Assembly: GCF_003664035.1 (NCBI RefSeq) | Contig: NZ_RCCK01000013.1 | Span: 558,001 to 622,000 of the forward strand | DNA from: Pedobacter alluvionis | GTDB taxonomy: Bacteria > Bacteroidota > Bacteroidia > Sphingobacteriales > Sphingobacteriaceae | Direction: 5' to 3' | DNA: 64,000 bases | Shown: in pieces, positions 6,984 to 14,633 of the stretch | Numbering within the stretch: the stretch's first letter is position 1 | Layout: every line of letters starts with the position of its first letter | Program-made: the position numbers and the translations under genes | Notes under the pieces: generated by a model | What the model was told of the DNA's origin: nothing | The model's input: the letters and a program-made list of their open reading frames with translations, nothing else | Database searches by the model: none

Positions 6984-9479
6984 ATGAATAACTGGTTTAA
7001 TAAAAATGGCATTCACTTAGCCATTATTGCATTTTTTGTAGTCATCACTTTTGCCTACTTCAGTCCTGTTTTGCAGGGTAAAGCACCACAACAGGGCGAT
7101 GTCTTGCAGGCGAAGGCCATGCAAAAAGAAATTATGGATATTAAGGCGAAAGATGGTAAAGGCCCACTTTGGACCAATCAGATGTTCGGTGGTATGCCAG
7201 CTTATCAAATTTGGGTACAGTATCCTCTTAACATTACAACGTACGGTATCGATGTAATTAAAGGTATTTTTCCTGATCCTGTTGGAACAGTTTTGTTATA
7301 CCTTTTAGGCGCGTACTTACTATTTTGTGTATTAAAAATAAACCCTTGGCTTGCTGCTGCGGGGGCAATCGCTTTTGCATTTACATCCTATAATTTTATC
7401 ATTATTGCAGCTGGGCATAGCAATAAGGCATTAGCCATTGGCTTTTTTGCGCCTATTTTAGCCGCCATTATTCTCACATTAAGAGGCCGGTATTTGGTTG
7501 GTGGGAGTTTGCTGGCGCTTTTTATGGCTTTAGAGATCCGCTCTAACCACATCCAAATGACCTATTATTTATTTATAGCGTTGTTTATTCTAGGCTGTAT
7601 AGAACTTTATCACGCCTTTAAAGCAAAACAGCTTCCCGCATTTGGTAAATCTGTCGCTTATATTGTTGCAGGTGTTTTTCTATCGGTTCTGGTAAATGCA
7701 GGTACCCTGTGGACAACCTATGAGTATGGCAAAGAAACCATTCGTGGAAAATCTAACTTAACTACCGATAAAGCCGAACCCGCAAATGGTTTGGATAAAG
7801 CATATGCTTATCAGTGGAGCCAGGGTATCGGAGAGAGTTTCTCGTTCCTGATCCCAAATATTTATGGCGGTGCAAGCAGTGTTGATGAAATAATCAAACC
7901 TGAAAGCAATACCTATAAAGCAGTAGAGAAAAATCTTCAGGGTGTAGATCCGCGTCAGGCCATTGGTTATGTTGCACAGAATTTGGGCACTAACCAGTAT
8001 TGGGGTAATAAACCAGGTACATCTGGTCCATATTATTTCGGAGCCATCATTTGTTTATTGTTTGTTTTCGGCTTGTTTATTGTAAAACACCGTTGGAAAT
8101 GGTGGATCTTGGGAACCAGTATTTTGTTATTGTTCTTATCATTCGGACAAAACCTACCATTTATATCTGATATCTTTTTTGATTACCTACCAGGTTACAA
8201 CAAATTCAGGGCAGTTGAATCTATTTTAGCTGTTGTTGGCTTCTTGGTTCCTTTATTGGCAATCTTGGCCATTAAAGAAGCACAGGATGGTAAATATGAT
8301 CAAAAATATTTGGTACAGCGTTTAACATGGTCTGCAGGGATAACCGGCGGTTTCGCATTGATTATTGCTGTGATCCCTACAGCGTTCTTCAGCTTTACGC
8401 AGGCCAACCAACCACAGGTTTTAGACGCTTTAACACAAACCTTACAAAATAACCGCGCTGCGGCGATGGAAATTTTAAATGGCATTGTTGCTGACCGTGT
8501 AGCTTTGGCCCGTGCCGATGCTTTACGTTCGTTATTGTTTATTGCGTTAGGTTTTGGTATTACCTGGGCTTTTATCACCAAGAAGATGAACATGCAATTG
8601 GCTTTTGGTTTGTTGGCTTTGTTTGTCCTGATCGATTTATGGCAGGTTGACCGTCGTTATTTGAACAACCAAAATTTTGTAAGCAAATCTGATTTAGATA
8701 ACCACTACCAGCCAAGGGATGTAGATAATTTTATCTCAGCCGATAAAGATCCAAACTTCAGGGTTTTCGATCTATCGTTGGGTGATCCGTTTAAAAGTGC
8801 AGAAACGTCTTACTTCCATAAAACCGTTGGTGGTTTCCACTCCGCAAGGTTAAAACGTTTTCAGGAGTTGGTTGATAACCAATTAACAAAAAGCATTAAC
8901 CAGGACGTTCTGGATATGTTAAATACCAAGTACATTATTACACAGGATCCTCAGAACGGATCGTATAAAATGCAGCGCAATGCAACGGCTGCGGGTAATG
9001 CATGGTTTGTACAAAGTGTTCAGTTTGCTAAAAACGCTGACGAAGAAATGAAGGCGATTAGCAGTTTTGATGCGAAGAAGGAAGCTATTGTTGATGAAAG
9101 CTTCAAGAATTCAATTGACACCAAACGCTTAGGAACCGGCCAGGAAGGTTTTATTAAATTAACGAACTACAACCCTGATCATTTAACTTACGAATATTCA
9201 ACCGCTAAAGACGTGATAGCAGTGTTTTCTGAGATCTATTATGATAAAGGCTGGAAAATGTATATCGACGGAGTTGAGAAGCCATACTTCAGGGCCGATT
9301 ATGTTTTACGGGCAGCGCAGTTAGAGGCAGGTAACCATAAACTTGAGTTTATTTTCCATCCAACATCGTATTATACCGGAGAGAAAATCTCTTTGGCTGG
9401 ATCGATCTTGTTATTGGCCGGATTGGGCTTTGGATTTTATTCAGAAGAAAAGAAGAAAAAGAAAGCGGTTAAAGCTTAA
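6984..9479 (+). CDS. YfhO-family multi-pass membrane protein (GT-C-like)
   Basis: An 831-residue protein with about twelve or more membrane segments. A large soluble region (about residues 560-800) is followed by a last membrane helix and a Lys-rich end (EEKKKKKAVKA). The first loop holds a GDVLQAKAMQKE segment after YFSPVLQGKAPQQ, the place where GT-C-type enzymes keep the catalytic acidic residue. YfhO proteins resemble protein-O-mannosyltransferases and some glycosylate lipoteichoic acid in Firmicutes. In Bacteroidota the substrate is unknown. It stands alone between its own promoter and a strong terminator. Use as a lipid-linked-sugar glycosyltransferase is inference from fold. Confidence 0.85.
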   Translation: MNNWFNKNGIHLAIIAFFVVITFAYFSPVLQGKAPQQGDVLQAKAMQKEIMDIKAKDGKGPLWTNQMFGGMPAYQIWVQYPLNITTYGIDVIKGIFPDPVGTVLLYLLGAYLLFCVLKINPWLAAAGAIAFAFTSYNFIIIAAGHSNKALAIGFFAPILAAIILTLRGRYLVGGSLLALFMALEIRSNHIQMTYYLFIALFILGCIELYHAFKAKQLPAFGKSVAYIVAGVFLSVLVNAGTLWTTYEYGKETIRGKSNLTTDKAEPANGLDKAYAYQWSQGIGESFSFLIPNIYGGASSVDEIIKPESNTYKAVEKNLQGVDPRQAIGYVAQNLGTNQYWGNKPGTSGPYYFGAIICLLFVFGLFIVKHRWKWWILGTSILLLFLSFGQNLPFISDIFFDYLPGYNKFRAVESILAVVGFLVPLLAILAIKEAQDGKYDQKYLVQRLTWSAGITGGFALIIAVIPTAFFSFTQANQPQVLDALTQTLQNNRAAAMEILNGIVADRVALARADALRSLLFIALGFGITWAFITKKMNMQLAFGLLALFVLIDLWQVDRRYLNNQNFVSKSDLDNHYQPRDVDNFISADKDPNFRVFDLSLGDPFKSAETSYFHKTVGGFHSARLKRFQELVDNQLTKSINQDVLDMLNTKYIITQDPQNGSYKMQRNATAAGNAWFVQSVQFAKNADEEMKAISSFDAKKEAIVDESFKNSIDTKRLGTGQEGFIKLTNYNPDHLTYEYSTAKDVIAVFSEIYYDKGWKMYIDGVEKPYFRADYVLRAAQLEAGNHKLEFIFHPTSYYTGEKISLAGSILLLAGLGFGFYSEEKKKKKAVKA

Positions 9480-9500
9480 ACTTCTTTAAATAGATTTACG

Positions 9501-9531
9501 CCCCGTAGGATTCAATCTTACGGGGTTTTTT
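9501..9531 (+). terminator. Rho-independent terminator after the YfhO-type gene
   Basis: CCCCGTAGGA (9501-9510) pairs with TCTTACGGGG (9516-9525) through a 10-bp stem with one non-Watson-Crick pair, followed by a T run. It lies 22 bases after the stop codon. Confidence 0.92.
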
Positions 9532-9682
9532 GTTACCAGAATTTTTTGCAGCGGTTTCTTGCCACGGAAACACAGAAGCACGGAATATCTCCCTCGGTTT
9601 GTCATCCTGAGGGGTAATTTATTGTATAAAAATCAATATAATTGACAGAGGGTTTTAGTGCTATGTTCCGGCGAGGGATTGT

Positions 9683-9702
9683 CATCCGATAGCTATCGGA
9701 TG
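9683..9702. repeat. Perfect 20-bp palindrome
   Basis: CATCCGATAGCTATCGGATG equals its own reverse complement. It is followed 28 bases later by the CCCCGA-TTT-TCGGGG hairpin. No T run follows, so it is not a classical terminator. It lies in the repeat-rich gap. Confidence 0.8.
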
Positions 9703-9824
9703 CGAGAAGGCTTTTTCAGCCGACAGCCTGCCCCGATTTTCGGGGAAGAAATCTTACAACTATCGCGAGTAGCGAGCGCTTTAAGGCTGCTTCGTGCCTT
9801 ATGATGACGATCTTTCTATTGGGG

Positions 9825-9848
9825 CTGTCAATGGTAGCGTAGTCGAAG
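9825..9848. repeat. 24-bp dispersed repeat, copy 1
   Basis: The 24 bases beginning CTGTCAATGG and ending AGTCGAAG are repeated exactly at 10570-10593. Part of the motif (AGCGTAGTCGAAG) recurs at 12890-12902 in another gap. It belongs to a dispersed intergenic repeat family. Confidence 0.8.
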
Positions 9849-9937
9849 TGCTTTATTAATGCGTTGTAAATAGGTCTTCGACAACCCGCTCTGTCCGTAG
9901 AGTTAAGCATAGCGTCTCTAATGGATACAAAGAATAA

Positions 9938-9959
9938 AATTGAGTTTATAAACTCAATT
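9938..9959. repeat. Perfect 22-bp AT-rich palindrome
   Basis: AATTGAGTTTA at 9938-9948 is followed directly by its reverse complement at 9949-9959. The absence of a loop fits a protein-binding dyad better than an RNA hairpin, but no nearby gene explains it. Confidence 0.75.
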
Positions 9960-9991
9960 AAAACGAGTCACAGACTCTTTTCTATTATTAA

Positions 9992-10019
9992 TCCGTAGCG
10001 CCCTTCGGAACGCTACGGA
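9992..10019. repeat. Strong hairpin, 9-bp stem
   Basis: TCCGTAGCG (9992-10000) pairs with CGCTACGGA (10011-10019); the 10-base loop CCCTTCGGAA can itself pair partly. It is GC-rich in an AT-rich gap, and CTGTCCGTAG occurs just upstream at 9890-9899. It looks like part of the repeat family rather than a terminator. Confidence 0.7.
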
Positions 10020-10154
10020 CAGACACGAACAAATTGCATTTCTGCTGTCCGTGCCAAAAATTACGAAGCTCTTTTTTGCCCGCTTCACCATAATTTTTTA
10101 TATTAGATTAATCAAAAGCGATGATAACCCAAATCAATCCGTCTGATTAAAGAT

Positions 10155-10222
10155 CCCCCCCCCAAAAATATTCCGAGTCCACCTTTACGCCACATTTACC
10201 CCACGTTTATGCCACCTTTCGG
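10155..10222. repeat. C9 tract followed by four degenerate 11-bp tandem repeats
   Basis: Nine C residues lie at 10155-10163. After 15 bases come four head-to-tail 11-mers: CCACCTTTACG, CCACATTTACC, CCACGTTTATG and CCACCTTTCGG (10179-10222). They share CCAC-N-TTT and have no spacers, so this is not a CRISPR array. The period is not a multiple of three, so it is not a protein repeat either. Confidence 0.7.
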
Positions 10223-10569
10223 CCAGGCTTGCTTAACACCTGCTTGCACACTACTTAACCCTTGCTTTGGTTGAGTGATGCCCCTGCTGGAGATCAGGTA
10301 GATCAAACATTTGACTCGCTTTAGATCGGCAGGCTAACAATAGCTAAATAAAAGGTAAAGGGAAAGTTATCTTAAGGTATTGTTGGTGTATCACTGTGTC
10401 GGAGCAGCCTGGTTAAAGAAACAATAAACGGCTGTTCGGAGTTTTTTTATACTGTTGCTAATAAGTGTACCATTAATATTCCTTCATTGCTGGCTTACAT
10501 GTGCTGCTGGCGTGGGAATACATATTCAATGAATTTCAGGTATTAAATAAAACGACCTTTTTTTGGAAT

Positions 10570-10593
10570 CTGTCAATGGTAGCGTAGTCGAAG
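10570..10593. repeat. 24-bp dispersed repeat, copy 2
   Basis: Exact second copy of the 24 bases at 9825-9848, in the same orientation, about 745 bases downstream. Confidence 0.8.
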
Positions 10594-10757
10594 GATCCTT
10601 TGGCAAGGAAAACTGTTGGATAATTCAGAATCTACCTCAACATTGACGACGGTGGATAATGACCAATGACTAATGCACTCTTGAACCAAACAACCCCTTC
10701 GGATGTCATTTTAACATACTTTATCAAATTGAATAATAATTTAACAATGTCGTAACA

Positions 10758-10786
10758 TTTGTTTGATATACAGCGTCTTATCTTTG
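10758..10786 (+). promoter_or_regulatory. Promoter ahead of the 31-residue peptide gene
   Basis: TTTG at 10758-10761, or the overlapping TTTG at 10762-10765, precedes TATCTTTG at 10779-10786, a full match to TAnnTTTG. The gap is 17 or 13 bases. A transcript would start about 10792 and reach the ATG at 10806 after a short leader. Confidence 0.6.
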
Positions 10787-10805
10787 TAATGAAAAATCAG
10801 GTGAT

Positions 10806-10901
10806 ATGTTAGAGTCATTCTTTGCCGTATGTTTATTAATTGTTGTACTTTATTTCTTTAGCCCTTTTGAGGTAAAACTCGATGAGGAAGAAGAGTGGTA
10901 A
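10806..10901 (+). CDS. Predicted 31-residue single-pass membrane peptide
   Basis: An ATG frame encoding 31 residues. A hydrophobic helix (about residues 4-21, containing FFAVCLLIVVLYFF) is followed by SPFEVKL and an acidic end (DEEEEW). A good Bacteroidota promoter lies 20 bases upstream and the frame ends 71 bases before the LpxH-like gene, so the two may share a transcript. Small membrane peptides with charged tails often modulate membrane enzymes, but nothing here shows a partner. I do not recognise the family. The promoter, the clean hydrophobic stretch and its placement in otherwise non-coding repeats argue that it is real. Confidence 0.5.
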   Translation: MLESFFAVCLLIVVLYFFSPFEVKLDEEEEW

Positions 10902-10972
10902 CACAACTAATTTATCTCTAAACTGCTTTAACCGGGCGGTAACATTACCCTTCCCCCTAAAATTTCCCTTTT

Positions 10973-11827
10973 ATGGATAAAAGAAATATCGATGTAGTCG
11001 TAATCTCCGATGTACATTTAGGTACTTATGGCTGTCATGCAAAAGAACTTTTAAAGTATCTGAAAAGCATTAAACCCAAAACATTGATCCTAAACGGCGA
11101 TATCATCGATATCTGGCAGTTTAGTAAAAGTTACTGGCCCGAATCGCACATGAAAGTAATCCGTAAACTGATGAAATTCGTTTCAGAGGGTGTTCAGGTG
11201 CATTACCTGACCGGCAACCATGATGAGATGCTCCGCAAATTCGACGGCATGGAGATGGGTACTTTTCACCTTCAAAATAAGCTGATTTTAGAGCTCGATG
11301 GTAAAAAAGCATGGTTTTTCCATGGTGATGTTTTTGATGTAACCATGCAGCATTCTAAATGGCTGGCTAAATTGGGAGCGGTTGGTTACGATACGCTGAT
11401 CCTTATTAATAGTTTCGTAAACTGGGTACTTACCGCATTTAGAAGGGAGAAGATGAGCTTTTCGAAAAAAATCAAAGCTAAGTTTAAAGATGCCGTTAAG
11501 TTTATTAATAGTTTTGAACAAACTGCAGCAGAACTGGCCATCGAAAAAGGTTATCAGTACGTCGTTTGTGGTCACATTCATCAGGCCGAGCAACGCGAAA
11601 TTGCCACTGAAGATGGAAAAGTAACTTACCTGAACAGTGGCGATTGGGTGGAAAGTTTAACGGCTTTAGAATATCAGGATAAAAACTGGACCGTATTTAA
11701 GTATGAGCATCAACATTTTACAAAAGATCAATTGGATGAGGGAATTCTTTCTGATGCTGAAGATTTAAAAAGTAAACTCGACATAAATATTCTTTTACAG
11801 AATATAAAATATGAAATTGCCCAATAA
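10973..11827 (+). CDS. UDP-2,3-diacylglucosamine diphosphatase-like metallophosphoesterase (LpxH-like)
   Basis: A 284-residue calcineurin-type metallophosphoesterase. The metal-binding motifs are all present and in order: SDVHLG (12-17), NGDIID (41-46), GNHDE (81-85), HGDVFD (117-122) and GHIHQ (200-204). This set and spacing match the LpxH-like group, which removes UMP from UDP-2,3-diacylglucosamine in lipid A synthesis at the inner membrane. The sequence could equally be one of the LpxH paralogues with another substrate. Twenty bases downstream lies a MurG-like glycosyltransferase gene, probably in the same operon, which hints at a role in a glycolipid or cell-envelope pathway. Confidence 0.85.
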   Translation: MDKRNIDVVVISDVHLGTYGCHAKELLKYLKSIKPKTLILNGDIIDIWQFSKSYWPESHMKVIRKLMKFVSEGVQVHYLTGNHDEMLRKFDGMEMGTFHLQNKLILELDGKKAWFFHGDVFDVTMQHSKWLAKLGAVGYDTLILINSFVNWVLTAFRREKMSFSKKIKAKFKDAVKFINSFEQTAAELAIEKGYQYVVCGHIHQAEQREIATEDGKVTYLNSGDWVESLTALEYQDKNWTVFKYEHQHFTKDQLDEGILSDAEDLKSKLDINILLQNIKYEIAQ

Positions 11828-11847
11828 TTTTAGATATTCGGGCACAA

Positions 11848-12837
11848 ATGAAGATACTTTACGCAATACAGGGAACAGGTAACGGTCATATCAGCAGAGC
11901 CAGGGAAATTATTCCTTTGCTTCAAAAATATGGCGAATTGGATATTTTAGTGAGTGGTACCCAGGCCGATGTGAAACTCAGTCAGCCCGTAAAATACCAA
12001 TTACATGGTTTCAGTTTTATCTTTGGAAAAAAAGGTGGTGTAGACCATTTTAAAACCTGGATGAGTATGAATCTTTTCCGTTTCAGGAAAGATATGAAGC
12101 AGCTGCCACTCAAAGATTACAATCTAATCGTTAATGATTTTGAGCCGGTGAGTGCCTGGGCCTGTAAGTTGCAAGGAATTGAATGTGTTTCATTGAGCCA
12201 TCAGGCAGCATTTAAATCTAAAAAAGTACCGCGTCCAAGAACTTTGGATTGGGGTAAGCTTATTTTGAGCCGCTATGCACCTACTAAATACCACATTGGT
12301 TTTCATTTCGATCGCTATGATAGTTTTATTCATACTCCGGTAATCAGGGCAGAGATTCGAAATCTGAAAAGTGAAAATTTAGGGCATTATACCGTTTATC
12401 TTCCTGCCATTGACGACAAACGTCTGGTAAAGCTTTTTACACAACTGCCTGAAGTTACCTGGCAGGTTTTCTCTAAACACAGCAAAGTTGCCTACCAGGA
12501 AGGGAATGTTTTTGTAGAACCTGTTAATAACGAAAAATTTAATAAAAGTTTGGCCACCTGCGAAGGGCTATTTACTGGCGGAGGCTTTGAAGGCCCGGCA
12601 GAAGCACTTTATTTGAAGAAAAAATTATTGGTAGCTCCTATGCGTTTCCAGTTTGAGCAGCAATGCAATGCTTATGCTTTAAAACAGTTTGGTTTGCCTG
12701 TAATTTGGGGCAGTACCACAAACTGGTTGCCTATTATCAAAAATTGGGTTGAAAATCCTCAACAGCATGAGTTTAATTTTCCGGATGAAACCGCGCAGAT
12801 TATTGATGATATGGTGAAGAAATATGCCAGGGTTTAG
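11848..12837 (+). CDS. MJ1255/VC2487-type glycosyltransferase (GT28/MurG-like)
   Basis: A 329-residue protein of the conserved glycosyltransferase family related to MurG (GT-B fold). The N-terminal loop reads YAIQGTGNGHISRAREI, matching the G-x-G-N-G-H motif that holds the acceptor or phosphate. Near residue 245 comes LFTGGGFEGPAEALYLKKKLLVAP, the donor-binding G-G-x-x-x-x-x-E region. It has no membrane helix and is probably peripheral on the inner membrane. It follows the LpxH-like gene at 20 bases and a repeat-rich gap follows it. The donor and acceptor sugars cannot be read from the sequence. Confidence 0.8.
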   Translation: MKILYAIQGTGNGHISRAREIIPLLQKYGELDILVSGTQADVKLSQPVKYQLHGFSFIFGKKGGVDHFKTWMSMNLFRFRKDMKQLPLKDYNLIVNDFEPVSAWACKLQGIECVSLSHQAAFKSKKVPRPRTLDWGKLILSRYAPTKYHIGFHFDRYDSFIHTPVIRAEIRNLKSENLGHYTVYLPAIDDKRLVKLFTQLPEVTWQVFSKHSKVAYQEGNVFVEPVNNEKFNKSLATCEGLFTGGGFEGPAEALYLKKKLLVAPMRFQFEQQCNAYALKQFGLPVIWGSTTNWLPIIKNWVENPQQHEFNFPDETAQIIDDMVKKYARV

Positions 12838-13489
12838 TCCTGAGTCTTAAGTAGGTAGTCCAGAGTTGACTTTCTCGTTTATCATCCTGAGCGTAGTCGA
12901 AGCATCTCCAATGATGAATTAATTTACTTGATTGTTTGGAAACGAATGCCGGTAGCTTTTGGCTTGTACAGCCCCGTTATTCGCTGTAGCCCGATGCTAA
13001 TTTAGTACCGATTCATCGGTAAAAGATCGGGCTGCCGCTACTCCCGGGTTTATTTAACGCAAAGCAGCGCTTTTGGGAAAGGTTAGCTATACATCGCCTA
13101 TTAGTACATTCCCCAGTTATCTATTCGCTTTGGTCTTAGGTTTATTCTAATCTGTGGCAGAATCCTGTGTAATCTAAACCTGACAGGAGCGGGCACCGAG
13201 CGCAGTGAGGTAAAGCGAATGGCAGGGCTACCGGAACCGAAACGAACAGGAACCTGCTTTTCAAAAAAAATAACAGATTCGCTCCTCACGATATACTTTG
13301 TCACTTGCCACATGGTCTTCGACTCCACTCAGACTGACAACTCTATAATTATTTGACTATAAATTCTCCCTTTAGTTCTTTCCGCTTTAAGCTTTGGTCT
13401 TTTAGCTTTAAGCTTTAGCCTTTCCGCTCTTCATCTTTCTTCCTTACTCTTAAATTATTTTCTTTACTTTGCCTACTCTTTAAAAAGGC
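12838..13489. other. 650-bp gene-free gap with structured repeats
   Basis: No real gene is visible. A repeat fragment containing AGCGTAGTCGAAG lies at 12890-12902. A structured element spans 12986-13033: AGCCCGAT (12988-12995) pairs with ATCGGGCT (13026-13033), and inside it ACCGAT (13007-13012) pairs with ATCGGT (13015-13020). A segment at about 13313-13340 (TCTTCGACTCCACTCAG) resembles the same repeat family in the other orientation. The minus-strand frame at 13101-13328 is low-complexity translation of these repeats. Confidence 0.55.
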
Positions 13490-14470
13490 ATGATTAATCA
13501 GTTTAGAAAGCTAAATCCAATTAACCTCGTATTCTTGCTGGCATATACGTTCTTTCTGCGTATTGCCATTTTTCAGGAAACGCACGATAAGCTGAACTTT
13601 GATTTTTTGGAACCTTTTGCCCGATTGCTGATCAATGTAGATTTAGATAATGCCTTTACTCCCTATACCAATATTTTTATTGCGGCACTTTTGGTTTATG
13701 TGCAGGCATTAATTTTCAACCGGATTGTAAATAACCATAATTTATTGGCCAAACCCAGTTTCCTGCCAGGACTGATGTTTATCACAGGAACAAGCTTGTT
13801 TATGCCTTTTATGATCCTTAGTCCGGCATTGTTATGCAACTTCCTGTTGATCTGGATTATAGATAAGTTTTTAAAACTGGGTAAGAGTGCGAATTCCATT
13901 ACCACGGTTTTTGATATCGGGATGATTATAGGGGTTGGAACATTGATCTACTTTCCGTTTATGGCCATGTTGCTGATGATCTTTTTAGCGTTGTTGCTTT
14001 TCAGGTCATTTAATTGGCGCGAATGGGTAGCGGGCTTAATTGGTTTTATCACCGTATTCTTTTTTTTGGCTGTATTTTATTACTGGAAAGATAATTTAAG
14101 CTCGTTTTATCAGATCTGGAAACCATTGGGTAATAAGTTTCCATCGGTATTTAAAATTAACTATAACGATTATTTGGTACTCATCCCGGTTACGGTAATT
14201 ATTATATTGGCATCACTACAACTGCGTGAAAATTTCTTCAGGAGTTTTATTAGCACAAGAAAAAGTTTTCAGCTGTTATTTTTCATGTTTATTGTTTCTG
14301 CAGCGAGTTTTTACCTGAAACCTGATTTCAGGACCTGGCATTTTTTGCTTTGTGTACCACCAGGATCGGTACTGTTGGCGTACTATTTTAGCAATGCCAA
14401 AAAACGTTGGTTTTACGAAACATTGTTCGTTTTATTTGTGCTTTCAATACAGTATTTTCTGTTTGTTTAA
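13490..14470 (+). CDS. DUF6427-type multi-pass membrane protein
   Basis: A 326-residue integral membrane protein with about nine or ten hydrophobic segments spread over the whole length, starting with NPINLVFLLAYTFFLRIAIF. Conserved-looking stretches include LLCNFLLIWIIDKFLKLG and FNWREWVAGLIGF (near residue 175). It resembles the Bacteroidota DUF6427 family, which has no known function; I base this on the overall pattern, not a motif. It stands between a repeat-filled gap and the coaX operon, with 155 bases to coaX. An unrelated membrane protein cannot be excluded. Confidence 0.6.
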   Translation: MINQFRKLNPINLVFLLAYTFFLRIAIFQETHDKLNFDFLEPFARLLINVDLDNAFTPYTNIFIAALLVYVQALIFNRIVNNHNLLAKPSFLPGLMFITGTSLFMPFMILSPALLCNFLLIWIIDKFLKLGKSANSITTVFDIGMIIGVGTLIYFPFMAMLLMIFLALLLFRSFNWREWVAGLIGFITVFFFLAVFYYWKDNLSSFYQIWKPLGNKFPSVFKINYNDYLVLIPVTVIIILASLQLRENFFRSFISTRKSFQLLFFMFIVSAASFYLKPDFRTWHFLLCVPPGSVLLAYYFSNAKKRWFYETLFVLFVLSIQYFLFV

Positions 14471-14513
14471 CCTTTTTTAACAAATAACTAGAACGAAACT
14501 TAACAAAGATTAA

Positions 14514-14521
14514 TAGCTTTG
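14514..14521 (+). promoter_or_regulatory. -7 promoter motif ahead of the coaX operon
   Basis: TAGCTTTG matches TAnnTTTG. It lies about 40 bases before the 23-codon frame at 14562 and 105 before the coaX start. No clear -33 TTTG was found at the expected spacing. Confidence 0.5.
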
Positions 14522-14561
14522 TGGATGATTTTAGAATTAAAGCTTTTTAGTTTTAATCAAG

Positions 14562-14633
14562 ATGGATAAAAAATGGGGTCATTTGAATTTCTGGAGAAAA
14601 TATTATTTGCAGTGGGAGATTGTAAATGCGTAG
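14562..14633 (+). CDS. Possible 23-residue leader peptide overlapping coaX
   Basis: ATG at 14562 opens 23 codons that read MDKKWGHLNFWRKYYLQWEI and three more residues. The stop (TAG, 14631-14633) lies 8 bases inside coaX, so translation could be coupled. The peptide is rich in Trp and Tyr and strongly basic. It sits 40 bases after a good -7 promoter motif. I do not recognise it, and it may be chance. Confidence 0.3.
   Translation: MDKKWGHLNFWRKYYLQWEIVNA

Larger units (their letters stand above)
9532..10757. other. 1.2-kb gene-free mosaic of short repeats and palindromes
   Basis: No open frame here looks like a gene. The stretch is built from short structured pieces: a 20-bp palindrome, a CCCCGA/TCGGGG hairpin (9731-9745), a 22-bp palindrome, a 9-bp-stem hairpin at 9992-10019, two copies of a 24-bp repeat, a run of nine C (10155-10163) and four degenerate 11-mers. 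Small frames such as 9716-9910 on the minus strand read straight through these repeats and are rejected. The piece probably grew by insertion of non-autonomous repeats. Confidence 0.6.

Noticed and set aside
9716..9910. 64-codon minus-strand open frame
   Set aside because: It reads through the CCCCGA hairpin and the 24-bp repeat; composition is that of repeats, not of a protein.
10179..10222. Possible CRISPR array
   Set aside because: The four 11-bp units are directly adjacent with no spacers and are too short; no cas gene is present.
13101..13328. 75-codon minus-strand open frame
   Set aside because: The translation is low-complexity, rich in Arg and Pro, and comes from dispersed intergenic repeat sequence.
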